Source: Rhynchopus sp. YZ270_cl-10
Taxonomy: Eukaryota > Euglenozoa > Diplonemea > Diplonemida > Diplonemidae
Length of the DNA: 64,000 bases
Assembly: GCA_964035575.1 (NCBI GenBank)
Contig: OZ037854.1
Coordinates: forward strand, 1,550,001-1,614,000
Direction: 5' to 3'
The position numbers and the translations under genes were made by a program. The notes under the pieces were generated by a model. That model searched no databases and was not told the DNA's origin. It saw only the letters and a list, made by a program, of their open reading frames with translations. Of the stretch, positions 35,900 through 46,533 are shown piece by piece (within the stretch, counting starts at the first letter, position 1; every line of letters starts with the position of its first letter).

Positions 35900-36701
35900 C
35901 GATTTTTTGGTGAAAATATTTTTCACAGAAAATCGAATTTTACTATTAAGATTGGCTTTGGGCATGACCCAGTAAGGTTACTATGGGCCCCATGGGACAT
36001 ATACACCCGAATACCAGGCCGTATTTTCAAAAAGTTGATAATCCCAGTATATGGTATGGCCCTGTGGTACGAAATTTTTGGCCGAAAAAATCGACCAAAA
36101 AATCGTCATTTTTCGGGGTCACGGTGACAAAAAGTTGCATTTTTTCACGAAAAATGGTCGGAATGTGACTTGAATGGGCTCTAATGGGTATATTATGCAC
36201 ATAACATACCTAAATTATGTCGATATTTCACCGGCGGAGCCGAAAAAATCGATTTTCAGGGTGTGCAAAACTGTAAAAATGACGAAAATCGGAAAAATGA
36301 CGATTTTTTGGTCAAAATATTTTTCACAGAAAATCGAATTTTACTATTAAGATTGGCTTTGGGCATGACCCAGTAAGGTTACTATGGGCCCCATGGGACA
36401 TATACACCCGAATACCAGGCCGTATTTTCAAAAAGTTGATAATCCCAGTATATGGTATGGCCCTGTGGTACGAAATTTTTGGCCGAAAAAATCGACCAAA
36501 AAATCGTCATTTTTCGGGGTCACGGTGACAAAAAGTTGCATTTTTTCACGAAAAATGGTCGGAATGTGACTTGAATGGGCTCTAATGGGTATATTATGCA
36601 CATAACATACCTAAATTATGTCGATATTTCACCGGCGGAGCCGAAAAAATCGATTTTCAGGGTGTGCAAAACTGTAAAAATCACCAAAATCCCAAAAATC
36701 A
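35900..36701. repeat. 401-bp tandem duplication, unit 2
   Basis: Unit 2 copy of 10286..11087. Both halves share the same changes relative to unit 1 (for example TTTTTCGGGG for TTTTTGGGGG), so the two halves have been homogenised within the unit. Confidence 0.9.
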
Positions 36702-39700
36702 CGATTTTTTTTGAAAAATATTTTTTTCAAAAAAATCGATTTTAAAATATTGGTTTGGCTTGTGCGGGGACCTGAATCTGGGGCAACATACCCTGTGGGA
36801 CATACTGGGCCCTATGCAAGGCCGATTTTTCAAAAATATGGTTGCCCCGGTAGACGGTATGGCCCTGCAGGTCAGTGCATCGGGCCAAAAATCATGAAAA
36901 AATCATGATTTTGGGGTCTGGCACCCCATGGGCACATATATCTGGGGGTGTGAAATATGCATGGAATCGACCGATTGGGGGTGTTATAGGTCCTGGGGGC
37001 CCACATGGGCCATATTTCACGCTATTGGGTCACGGGAAAGTGATTTTGACATTTTTTCATCGATTTTAGCTGTGAGAACCCTTCAAAAACACTGATTTTG
37101 GGGTGTTTCTGAGACGGTACGCTATACCCAGGGTCATATTAGGTATTAGTCCGGTCGACTTTTTGAAAAAACGACCCCGCAATGGACTCAGGGGTGCCAG
37201 ATAGTGTATATGCACCAGAATGGATTCACGGGAAAAGTCAAAATTGGGTGTCAGATACATGCTGCCATAAGTGACGAATTTCAAAAGTTGAGATTTTTCG
37301 AAAATCAGGGTTCAGTACACGCTGTACCCAATCCTGGGGGCCAAAATTTTCAACTTTTTGAAAAAACGGGCGGTATATGGCCCTAAAGTGTCAAAATGAG
37401 TTAATTGCGACCTCGGACGGCCTCCGGAGATGAGTAGAAGTTTATTTACTGAAAAAAAAAGTCAAAACACAGGCAAAATCCCACCTTCCACAGGTACAGT
37501 CAAAACTTTTATCCAGATCTCATGTTTTTTCAAAAAATTTTAAATTGTTTTTATGACTAACACCTCCGAAATTTTTCCTGATAAGATGGAATATGGTCCT
37601 GTCGTAGTATGCAGTGTGTTTGCAGGCAAAAATTTGCATTTTCTCGCCCCAGACATTTTTTTATACATAAAAGTGCATAAAGGGACCCCTGACCCCAAAA
37701 TCCGGGTTCCAGCTTTTTGAAGGGGTCACCCTACAGGCCACCTCAAAAAGTTGGCCCGTAGGGCCAACTTTTTGAAAAAACGGGGTTGCGATGTGTCCTG
37801 GGGGCCCGAAGGGCCCCCAGGACACATCGCTGGGAAAAAAATATTAGGTTTTTTGGGGTCTATATAGGGTTGCTGTGGGGGTCACATGGCCGAAAAATGG
37901 CCATTTTTGGCCTATTTTTGGCCATTTTTTTAAGGTAAAAAATCCACTTTTTTTTTGTACATCCCCTTGCCCCCGGTAAAATTTACCAAACATATGGCCC
38001 TGTTGGACATACTGGGCCCATGAGTCGGTCGCTGGATCACCAAACTAGTTGCCCTATTTGCTAAAATCATGTTTTCAGGGTCAAAAATAGGGTGTTTTTT
38101 AGGGTCAAAAATAGGGTGTTTTTCAGGGGTATGTTAACCACGTATGTGTCTTAGGGACCAAATTTTCCAGGAATGTGAACCAATCGGGTCGCAATGGGTC
38201 CAGGGGGCCCGGAGGGCCCCCATGCAGGGAAAATTTGCAACAATCCTGGGCAATGCTGGGGGCCGATAGGGTGTGCCTATACACGTGTTTTTACGTGTTT
38301 TTGGGCACTTTTCAGGATTTTCGAAAATTTTTGCAACACCAAAATCAAAAATTTCGGTCTAGGAGGCCCATATCTGGAAAAAATCGATATTCCAATGGCC
38401 TCATTGGGACATATTGGGCCCAGGACCCTATTTTCAGGTCCCAGGAAAAGCCAAAACAATAAAAAAAATAGCTCAGGCGACCCCCAAAAATAGGCCAAAA
38501 ACAGCCATTTTTAGGGTGTTTTTTAGGGGTATTTTTACACACACAAATTGTTTACCATAGCACACCCCCAGGCTGCCTCAAAATTTTATCTTTATTTGAT
38601 TTTTCCAACCCACATAGGGGTATTGGAGGCACAACTTTCACCAAGCCTGGGGAATTCGGCACTGCACACACACAACTGAAAAAGGCAAAAATCACCTGTT
38701 TTTCAAGGTGTCGCAGGGTAAATGTTGTTCCTTAAAAACCAAATTTTTTCTAAAAAATCGGCCCTGCGGGTGAAAAAACGACACTATGGGGGGTATTCCA
38801 GGGTGTGGGGGCCCCAAAAATCCGGTTTAAGACCACGAGAGGGTCCGAATACACACCTGAGAAGGTCCCGGGGAGTAAAAAAATGGCCATTTTTGGGGGG
38901 TCAAAATCTCACTTTTTGGGGGGATGTTTGTATACCCAGTACCGACCCACTAGCTGGGATGCCCAACTTTTCGCGAATATGGGGGCCCGTAGGGCCCCCG
39001 GGGCCCAGGGGGCCCAAAATATCGTGTTGCAGATGCCAGGAGAACATGTTTCAATATTTTGGATACATTTTTCCATAGGGTCATTTTCAAAAGCACTGAT
39101 TTTAGGGGTATTGAGCGAGGTACCCATACCCATGGGTTATCCTATATATTAGTTTTCACTCGGATGTGAAAAAACGATGTCGCAATGGATTCAGGGGGCC
39201 CAAATAGGGTATATGGCCCAGGAAATTTTCAAAAAGTTGACCCAACCAGGTATACAGGCATACAAGCCGGTAGGTCAACAGATAGGGTGTTTTCCGCACC
39301 CAAAATATGGGGTCATGACCATGTGGGTCAGACCTGAATTGATAAATGTTTCGCACAGGTTTTCGCGAATACCCCCTCTATTCCGAATGCGCTACAAGAG
39401 TTTTAAATTTTTGGCTATTTAGATTCACTTTTAAAAACAAAATGGGTCTCCAGAACACACATGAGGTTCAACATGTACCTCTACAGAAACCTTGGTTTTG
39501 GTCGGATTTTGAGGCCAATTTTTGGGTTCCCACCAATTTCCTAGGGTATACTGGGATATTGCCCGTGTGTCCAAAAGTGATTTTTGGGGCCTTAGGACCC
39601 CGGAGAATCCATTTAACGGTCGTTTTTGCACCGGAAAGACCTATCTAGTACCCAAAAATCGAATTTTCATATTTTTGAAAAAGTGACCAAAAATCGACTT

Positions 39701-39710
39701 TTTTTGGTAA
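36702..39710. repeat. Long non-coding spacer, unit 2
   Basis: Unit 2 copy of 11088..14095; no gene is seen. Confidence 0.6.
37744..37830. repeat. Two adjacent perfect hairpins, unit 2
   Basis: Unit 2 copy of 12130..12216; both stems are still perfect. Confidence 0.9.
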
Positions 39711-39714
39711 CATT

Positions 39715-40035
39715 GTATGGCATAAATTATTCTACATAATGTGTGATGCTTGAATAAAAACTTACGACCCCATAATGTACTCGGAACTCACCCATGTAAT
39801 TGTTGAGAAAAAAAAACTTTCCGAAAAAATGAAATTTCAACCCGAATATGCACATTTGGGTCATTTTACGGCTATGTAGGTCATTTTGTATGTGTTTTTC
39901 GATTATATAGGTGATTAGGATATGTGTGATGCTCAGATTAAATCGTAAGACCCCGCAATTGACTCAAATGTGCCCAAAAACCCTATACACCCAAGATTAT
40001 TAACTTTTCCAGCATATTGGACATCCTTAGGTATG
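39715..40035. repeat. 165-bp satellite array D, unit 2
   Basis: Unit 2 copy of 14100..14420. Confidence 0.75.
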
Positions 40036-40345
40036 GTTATAAGCCATGATACGGCTATTGCTGGAAAAATAGCCGTAAATTGTGGTTGGTATTGATTTCA
40101 GAAATTATGTGATGCTTAGATCATGCCATAGACGCTTTTAATGGATTCATATGAGCTCATACTACCCATATACCCCTTCAGAAGCCCCTTTTGACTCTTA
40201 TGAATATCCTTATATAGGCTTCCACTTGTGCAGAACCTTCTCAGTGTACAAGATGTTAGGTACAAAAAAACCATCATATTTTTTACACTACTGGCATGCT
40301 TCCCAGGACACGTCTGTACTCAGAACGTTGTAGAGAAAAAAGGCA

Positions 40346-40462
40346 ACCAACGATTTCTAAAGCTACAGTTTCTGTACTTCATTGGTATGGAAGCATGAAG
40401 ATTATATCTTCTCACACAACTTTGTCAAACATGGCCAGTCTCGAAAGAGACTGGCCTTTTTT
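40346..40462 (+). ncRNA. Spliced-leader RNA gene SLa, unit 2
   Basis: The upstream region is that of SL1 (14731) and the downstream region that of SL3 (15603): a hybrid left by an unequal crossover. Standard exon, donor, stem and T6. Confidence 0.92.
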
Positions 40463-40779
40463 ACGTTAGCATGATCGTCTTGTGCACAAGAAGCAAACCC
40501 AAAAACACACACGATTCACACATGACATAACACACAAGTGCTTACTGCACCCCATTTTTATATCGCCTGCAAAACCATATTTGTGACACTTGTTCCCCTT
40601 CAGAAGCCACTGTTGACTCTGTCGAATATCCTTCTGTAGGATCACACTTAAGGATATTTTTATGTAGAACCTTCACAGTGACCAAGATGTCAGGTACGAA
40701 AAAGCAACCGTATTATAGACATTGGCAGAAGGCTTCCCAGAACAAGTGGGTACCTAGAACATTGTAGAGAAAAAGGGCA

Positions 40780-40896
40780 ACCAACGATTTCTAAAGCTAC
40801 AGTTTCTGTACTTCATTGGTATGGAAGCATGAAGATTATATTCTTCACACAACTTTGTCAAAACATGGCCAGTTTCGAAAGAGACTGGCCTTTTTT
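40780..40896 (+). ncRNA. Spliced-leader RNA gene SLb, unit 2
   Basis: Counterpart of SL4 (16037..16153). Confidence 0.92.
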
Positions 40897-41198
40897 ACGT
40901 TAACATCACCTTGTGCAAACCCAAAAAACACACATGATTCCCATGTTCTTCGAATATTTTGGTGATTAGGATATGTGTAATGCTCAGATTAAATTGTACG
41001 ACCACGCAATTGACTCAAATGAGCCCAAATATCCCGTATTCCCAAGATTTTTGGACTTTCGAGCACATTGGGCATCCTTAGGTATGTTTATAAGCCACTC
41101 TACGGCTATGTTAGAAAAAAAACCCACCATAATAATGATACATATGGCATGATTCCCAGAACATGTTGGCACTTAGAACATTGTAGAGAAAAAGGGCA

Positions 41199-41315
41199 AC
41201 CAACGATTTCTAAAGCTACAGTTTCTGTACTTCATTGGTATGGAAGCATGAAGATTATTCTTCTCACACAACTTTGTCAAAACATGGCCAGTTTCGAAAG
41301 AGACTGGCCTTTTTT
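41199..41315 (+). ncRNA. Spliced-leader RNA gene SLc, unit 2
   Basis: Counterpart of SL5 (16456..16572). Confidence 0.92.
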
Positions 41316-41393
41316 ACGTTAACACGATCGTCTTGTGCACAAGAAGCAAAAAAAACCCACACAACAACAGCAGAAGTTTAGAACCACATTCAG

Positions 41394-41430
41394 ACCCTGA
41401 CCCAACTCCAACAAGGGGCCCCTGTCTTGT
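41394..41430 (+). promoter_or_regulatory. Type-2 promoter of U6, unit 2
   Basis: Unit 2 copy of 16651..16687. Confidence 0.75.
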
Positions 41431-41453
41431 CAACCACCTTGTGCATATATACT

Positions 41454-41557
41454 GGACCCCAGAAATGGGACATCCGTTAAAATTGGATCGATACAGAGAA
41501 GATTAGCATGGTCCCTGCGCAAGGATGACACGCATTAATCGAGAAAGTATCAACTTT
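41454..41557 (+). ncRNA. U6: U6 snRNA, unit 2
   Basis: Unit 2 copy of 16711..16814; no change noticed. Confidence 0.95.
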
Positions 41558-41778
41558 TTTTTTGTCCCCCGGATCACACGTATTTTTTACACTGGTGTCT
41601 TCTTCATGCTTCCCAGACCAACACATATGTGCAGACATACCCATCACCCACAGGTGGCAAGTGGCAGGCTGCAGTGACCCATTGAAATATTGGTTTCAAA
41701 AAACGACCATATGGTTTATGCTACTGGCATGCTTCCCTGAGCATATACATGTCGAAAGCTGTGTAGAGAAAAAGAGCA

Positions 41779-41896
41779 ACCAACGATTTCTAAAGCTACA
41801 GTTTCTGTACTTCATTGGTATGGAAGCATGAAGATTATATTCTTCTCACACAACTTTGTCAAACATGGCCGGTTTCGAAAGAGACTGGCCTTTTTT
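41779..41896 (+). ncRNA. Spliced-leader RNA gene SLd, unit 2
   Basis: Counterpart of SL6, with small indels in the intron part relative to unit 1. Confidence 0.91.
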
Positions 41897-41983
41897 ACGT
41901 TAGCATGATTGTCTTTGTGTGTCTTTGTGCAAAGCAAAAAAAAACACACACAAGAAGTGAGGATCTTCAAAACCACGTTTTTG

Positions 41984-42019
41984 ACCTGACCCACCTCCAA
42001 CTAGACAACCCTGTCTTGT
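41984..42019 (+). promoter_or_regulatory. Type-2 promoter of 7SL, unit 2
   Basis: Unit 2 copy of 17242..17277. Confidence 0.8.
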
Positions 42020-42042
42020 ATTCCGACAATATGGTATCTATT

Positions 42043-42354
42043 GAGCCGGGATGTGTTGGCTGCATCCTGAAACCCCTAGCTTCTGGGGGGGCAAGCTTCT
42101 CCAGAACTGGGCACTCTTTGAGGTGGACCAAAGGCACCTTCAACTTCTGTGTTGATGTGTTGTCCGTGTTAGTCTACTGTCCTGTTTGCGGCCTTGGTGT
42201 AAACCAGGGCAACAATCAGAGTGAAATGGGGTGAACCGGGCCAGGCTGGTCTCACAGAGCAGCTCATAACTCCTGCAGTGGACAGTTCAAGGATCGCAGC
42301 ACAGAGCAGAGTGAGGGTGTTTCCAACTCAATGGCTTGAACTGGAGAAGCGTTT
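42043..42354 (+). ncRNA. 7SL SRP RNA, unit 2
   Basis: Unit 2 copy of 17301..17612; body appears unchanged. Confidence 0.92.
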
Positions 42355-42520
42355 CTTTTTTACATTTTTCCATGTGAACATTGTTTCCACATCACCATAC
42401 ACATGTGTTGTTGATACACCCCACCACGTTGCCCAGACCATTCCTACCCACATTATTCACCACAAGTGGCATGTTTACCAGTACATGTTGGTGCTTAGAG
42501 CAATGTTAAGAAAAAGGGCA

Positions 42521-42638
42521 ACCAACGATTTCTAAAGCTACAGTTTCTGTACTTCATTGGTATGGAAGCATGAAGATTATATTCTTCTCACACAACTTTG
42601 TCAAACATGGCCAGCCTCGAAAGAGACTGGCCTTTTTT
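42521..42638 (+). ncRNA. Spliced-leader RNA gene SLe, unit 2
   Basis: Counterpart of SL7 (17779..17896). Confidence 0.9.
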
Positions 42639-42694
42639 ACGTCACCATGAGAAAAAACATTCACACATATGATGCATGTACAAAGTGTGTGTCA

Positions 42695-42730
42695 CCCTGA
42701 CCCACCTCCAACAAGACAACCCTGTCTTGT
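42695..42730 (+). promoter_or_regulatory. Type-2 promoter of RNA-A, unit 2
   Basis: Unit 2 copy of 17965..18000. Confidence 0.8.
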
Positions 42731-42753
42731 TTTCCCATACTCTCCCTATGTTT

Positions 42754-43078
42754 GGGTGCTAAGTTAGTGTGCTACTTCGAAACCAAACAACTCGTTCAGC
42801 AACAGCTAAAACTTGAAAAGACCTTTCTATTTAAGAAAATTCTTTACAATTTTTATGATGCGGTCCTGCTGTTGGGCCTGATATGGCCCAAGGCGGAACT
42901 ACTTTCATATGATGTAAATCCCGTACGTTCGTACAGAATATTACCCATGATGATTATTCTTACATTAGCGTGTAACACTAATTCTGACTGCGTTCTATTT
43001 CACACTTCAAATATTAGAACTGGATGTGGGGCTGCCAGTTTACTGGTGGTCCCGATCCAGCACACAACGCAAGCACCC
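42754..43078 (+). ncRNA. RNA-A, unit 2 (325 nt)
   Basis: Counterpart of 18024..18345, but with several changes in one internal stretch (near 42828..42900: CTATTTAAGAAAA, GATGCGGTCCTGCTG). The paired ends and the distal hairpins are kept. This gives three sequence variants of the RNA-A family in the window. Confidence 0.72.
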
Positions 43079-43192
43079 TTTTTTATATTTTCCCACCCAG
43101 CACCCCCCCTGTGTCTGTGTTGTTGCCTAAGCATCGCCTTTTACAGGCTTCCTTGCAGGGAGTGTTCGGTCAAGTGATAGTGATGAAGAAGG

Positions 43193-43261
43193 ACAGGGGC
43201 GAGTTTTCTCGTGAAATGCTTTGAAGCCTCTGACATTGAGAGGCTCGCTCCGACCTCTGTT
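43193..43261 (+). ncRNA. RNA-D candidate, unit 2
   Basis: Counterpart of 18464..18532, unchanged, although the flank after the T-run differs from unit 1. Confidence 0.35.
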
Positions 43262-43366
43262 TTTAATAACCCACATCACAGTGGTAACCACTGTGTATGT
43301 ATGGTATGTATGGTATGTTTGTTTTTGTTTTGTTAAAAAAGAGGGTATGCCACTCCTGGATGTTGT

Positions 43367-43530
43367 GCAGCTCCAGGGCAACATGTGTGAACGGACCAGG
43401 TTGCCCTGGCGACCCGTCACCCCAATGAGAAATTGCGTTAATATCATCAGTGCACAAGGCACTGTATCAGATATTAAGCTGATAAGAACAGATAATACAC
43501 TTGATCTTAGCCAAAAGGCCGAGAAGGTAT
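43367..43530 (-). ncRNA. U2: U2 snRNA, unit 2
   Basis: Unit 2 copy of 18655..18818. Confidence 0.93.
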
Positions 43531-43560
43531 GACTTCTTTTTAGTCCATACCGAATTCGAC

Positions 43561-43578
43561 ACCCATGTACAGGGAAGC
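43561..43578 (-). promoter_or_regulatory. Type-1 promoter of U2, unit 2
   Basis: Unit 2 copy of 18849..18866. Confidence 0.7.
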
Positions 43579-43683
43579 ATGATTATGATCAATATTACTA
43601 GGAAACAACAAGGCAAGCAGATTACACACCCATGTCACAGGGAAGTAAGTGAAGGTGATGATCAATCTTATTAGTAAAAACAA

Positions 43684-43825
43684 GGCCGCCGAAGCAGCTA
43701 CACAAATTGCCAATGTGGCAACGCCGAAGCGGCCCATGGCGGGAATTGGGTAGTTTTCAACCAGCAATCTCTCCACAGCGTCCCTATTTGGTCATTGCTT
43801 ATGGAATTATCCCGAGCGCAAGAAT
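43684..43825 (-). ncRNA. U4: U4 snRNA, unit 2
   Basis: Unit 2 copy of 18969..19110. Confidence 0.9.
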
Positions 43826-43859
43826 ACCTCCTTTTCTCCCAGTCGTGTCACAAAGCTAT

Positions 43860-43873
43860 GTCCACAGGGAAGT
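43860..43873 (-). promoter_or_regulatory. Type-1 promoter of U4, unit 2
   Basis: Counterpart of 19145..19158 with a base change beside CTTCCC (CACTTCCCTGTGGACATA). Confidence 0.65.
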
Positions 43874-43964
43874 GTGTTGGGGTGGTAACATATAGACACC
43901 ACGTAAAGTTAACACACCAAAACTACCACCGCCAATGTGCCTCCCTATAGACATCTGTGCAGCC

Positions 43965-44118
43965 GATAGGTGGAACAAACAAGGGCAAGACTGTACTCTA
44001 CACAGGATCTGTTTTTGAGTGCATTCGTGTTGAAGATTGTTTTCTTCGGCACAAGACCAAAGCTGGATGATGACATAGGTTGGGCATGTGCAGCATGAGC
44101 ACTTGCGATGATTGTCAC
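43965..44118 (-). ncRNA. RNA-C candidate, unit 2
   Basis: Counterpart of 19250..19403; family unknown. Confidence 0.3.
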
Positions 44119-44299
44119 ATACTTCTTGTATTGTTTTGTCTCTCCCCTGTATGGCGCAGGGAAGAGTACCAGGCACAGCCCTTCCACTTACAGCTTGTTT
44201 TTAAGAAAAACCTCAAAAAAGGCTTCACATTACTTTTTTCACCTTCAAGGACATCTTGATCAATCAAGAAGTTACCACACTATCCTCGCTCTCAACATG

Positions 44300-44327
44300 C
44301 TTCCATGTGTAGCAAAGTGCACACAGC
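44300..44327 (+). promoter_or_regulatory. Type-1 promoter of U5, unit 2
   Basis: Counterpart of 19585..19612. Confidence 0.65.
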
Positions 44328-44344
44328 AATAGAACAAAACAGAG

Positions 44345-44460
44345 CCATATCACGGTTCTTGCCCATATCGAACTCATCTTTCGCCTTTTACTAAAGATGA
44401 CCGTGGGTAAGAGCCACTATGTGAAAGCATAATTTTTGAAGGGGCCTTTGTGTCTCATCT
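44345..44460 (+). ncRNA. U5: U5 snRNA, unit 2
   Basis: Unit 2 copy of 19630..19745; one base differs after the second stem (CACTATGTG for CACTAAGTG). Confidence 0.94.
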
Positions 44461-44485
44461 GTTTTTAAGTCTTGACAACCACTAC

Positions 44486-44515
44486 GCTTCCCTGAAGGTG
44501 TTGGAGTTTCGCATG
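44486..44515 (+). promoter_or_regulatory. Type-1 promoter of U1, unit 2
   Basis: Counterpart of 19771..19800. Confidence 0.7.
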
Positions 44516-44535
44516 TTGTTAAACTCAGCTAGAGG

Positions 44536-44695
44536 TTACATACCTTACTGGTGTCTGACCTGATCAACAAGGGCGTCGACACACCAGTGGCCCTTGCATT
44601 GCACTGCGCAGGGGATACTGGTGGCACTAGCTTCGGCTGGCTTGCACAGTGAAATTTTTGACAGCGGCGGTGCTGTGCTTTGCACAAACCCGCCT
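44536..44695 (+). ncRNA. U1: U1 snRNA, unit 2
   Basis: Unit 2 copy of 19821..19980; unchanged as read. Confidence 0.88.
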
Positions 44696-44979
44696 TTTTA
44701 AACAAACAAACCAAAACAAACGTGATCACACAAACCATCATGTTACCCAGTAAACCCAGTAAACCCAGCACACTGGTCTAGAGGGATCGACCACTGAGTG
44801 GTGACCTGTGAGCACACAGGCACCTGCTCCGATGCAGTAGTGCAGCGCACTAAGTGCTGTGCTAAGGACTGGCCAAACTTGTTAAACCTGCTGACCCACA
44901 AACCGGTTTTCACAACCGAAGCAAAAACAAGCTCAGAAATAAAAAGCTCTTCAAAGGTTTTCGAACCTGACTCAGTATT
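44696..44979. other. Hairpin-rich spacer, unit 2
   Basis: Counterpart of 19981..20264; no gene recognised. Confidence 0.4.
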
Positions 44980-45098
44980 GGATTCGGCCATACTCTGGTG
45001 AATGCACCTCATCCCGCCTGATTTGAGAAGTTAAGCACCAGCAGGCCTGGATAGTACTGGCGTGGGTGACCAGCTGGGAAGTCCGGGTGCTTGAATCC
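44980..45098 (+). rRNA. 5S ribosomal RNA, copy 3, unit 2 (variant)
   Basis: Counterpart of 20265..20383. One base differs (GTGAATGCACC for GTGAATACACC), the only 5S body variant noticed in the window. Confidence 0.95.
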
Positions 45099-45144
45099 TT
45101 TTTGCTTTTCTTCCGTGTTGGTGTGTGGTTTTAGGACATCCAGA

Positions 45145-45180
45145 CCCTGACCCACCTCCAACAAGACAACCCTGTCTTGT
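45145..45180 (+). promoter_or_regulatory. Type-2 promoter of RNA-B, unit 2
   Basis: Counterpart of 20430..20465. Confidence 0.75.
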
Positions 45181-45203
45181 ATCCCTGTGTTTGTTGCACT
45201 ATC

Positions 45204-45575
45204 CAGAGAGCAGAAATGAGGGGAGACTACACCACCGACGGTGCTTCAGCCTACAGGAGCATGCTGGAATGTGAATGCTGCATGACAGCATTCACAATTT
45301 CACCTTTGGTGAGATGGAGATGAGCGCAAAGGTGCAAAAATGCACAACAAAAACTGAGGAAGAGGCATCCATACTCCCCAGAAGGGACGTGCGCACCTGC
45401 AGCCAAAAATTCTCCTGTGCTTAATATCATGCGCGCTGGGGATGCCGAAATAGCTAAACTGTTGCAAGAAGTGGGACTAATTCCCAGGCAGTTGCCCTGT
45501 ACAACATGCAAGTCCACAATGCCAGAAACACTGTACTGGACACCAAGATACTCCAAGAAGATCGCAAACTGGCCT
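45204..45575 (+). ncRNA. RNA-B candidate, unit 2
   Basis: Counterpart of 20489..20860; unchanged as read. Confidence 0.55.
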
Positions 45576-45734
45576 TATTTTAGGTGAAATGACCTAATGC
45601 AGAGTGCAGCGGAACAGGGGAGACAAATAAAGTTTCCTGTACCATGCAACACCCAAGACCTTTTGCACAAGTGAAGCAAAAACAAGCTCAGAAATATAAA
45701 GCTCTTCAAAGGTTTTCCACCCAGACCCATTATT

Positions 45735-45853
45735 GGATTCGGCCATACTCTGGTGAATACACCTCATCCCGCCTGATTTGAGAAGTTAAGCACCAGCAGG
45801 CCTGGATAGTACTGGCGTGGGTGACCAGCTGGGAAGTCCGGGTGCTTGAATCC
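45735..45853 (+). rRNA. 5S ribosomal RNA, copy 4, unit 2
   Basis: Counterpart of 21021..21139. Confidence 0.96.
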
Positions 45854-45936
45854 TTTTTTCCTTATTTGTGGTGTAACACACAGAAGTTGGTTGAAAAGTG
45901 AACTGATAGTATTCAGCGCAAAGCATGATTATTGAA

Positions 45937-46008
45937 GGGTATATAGCTCAGTGGTAGAGCATTCGGCTGCAGTCCGAACGGTCCCTGGTTCGAACCCGGG
46001 TGTGCCCT
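45937..46008 (+). tRNA. tRNA-Cys (GCA), unit 2
   Basis: Unit 2 copy of 21224..21295. Confidence 0.96.
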
Positions 46009-46102
46009 CTCTTTTTTGTTTCAAGATTTTCTGTGTGTTACTTTTCCCCTTTTGGTTTTGAATTTCATCCCCACCTTGTAAAGATTCGTTTAAGAAATGT
46101 AA

Positions 46103-46175
46103 GGGGGTTTAGCTCAAATGGTAGAGCGCTCGCTCAGCATGCGAGAGGTAGAGGGATCGATACCCTCAATCTCCA
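46103..46175 (+). tRNA. tRNA-Ala (AGC), C33, unit 2
   Basis: Unit 2 copy of 21396..21468. Confidence 0.95.
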
Positions 46176-46266
46176 AACATTTTTTGGCTTGGAAACACTG
46201 TTGTGATATTTCCAGATCTCAATTCTTTTTGGTACCAAAGAAAAAGAAGGAAGCGACAGAATTGTA

Positions 46267-46338
46267 TCTCCTATGGTGTAGTGGTTAGCACTCGAGACTC
46301 TGAATCTCGCGACCGCGGTTCGAATCCGCGTAGGAGAA
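46267..46338 (+). tRNA. tRNA-Gln (CUG), unit 2
   Basis: Unit 2 copy of 21560..21631. Confidence 0.96.
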
Positions 46339-46431
46339 CTTTCCTTTTTCTCCGTTTCGTCCCTTGTTATTCTCCTCTGTGACTGGTTGAAACGCATTCC
46401 CACTTCCATATTCTTGTTGGCTTTTATTGAA

Positions 46432-46513
46432 GGCGAGATGGCCGAGTGGTCTAAGGCGCCAGGTTAAGGCCCTGGTCCCTTCGGGGGCGTGGGTTCAAAC
46501 CCCACTCTCGTCA
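46432..46513 (+). tRNA. tRNA-Leu (AAG), unit 2
   Basis: Unit 2 copy of 21725..21806. A 2.2-kb insertion begins 20 bp after its end. Confidence 0.96.
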
Positions 46514-46533
46514 CTTGTTATTCTTTTTCATTT

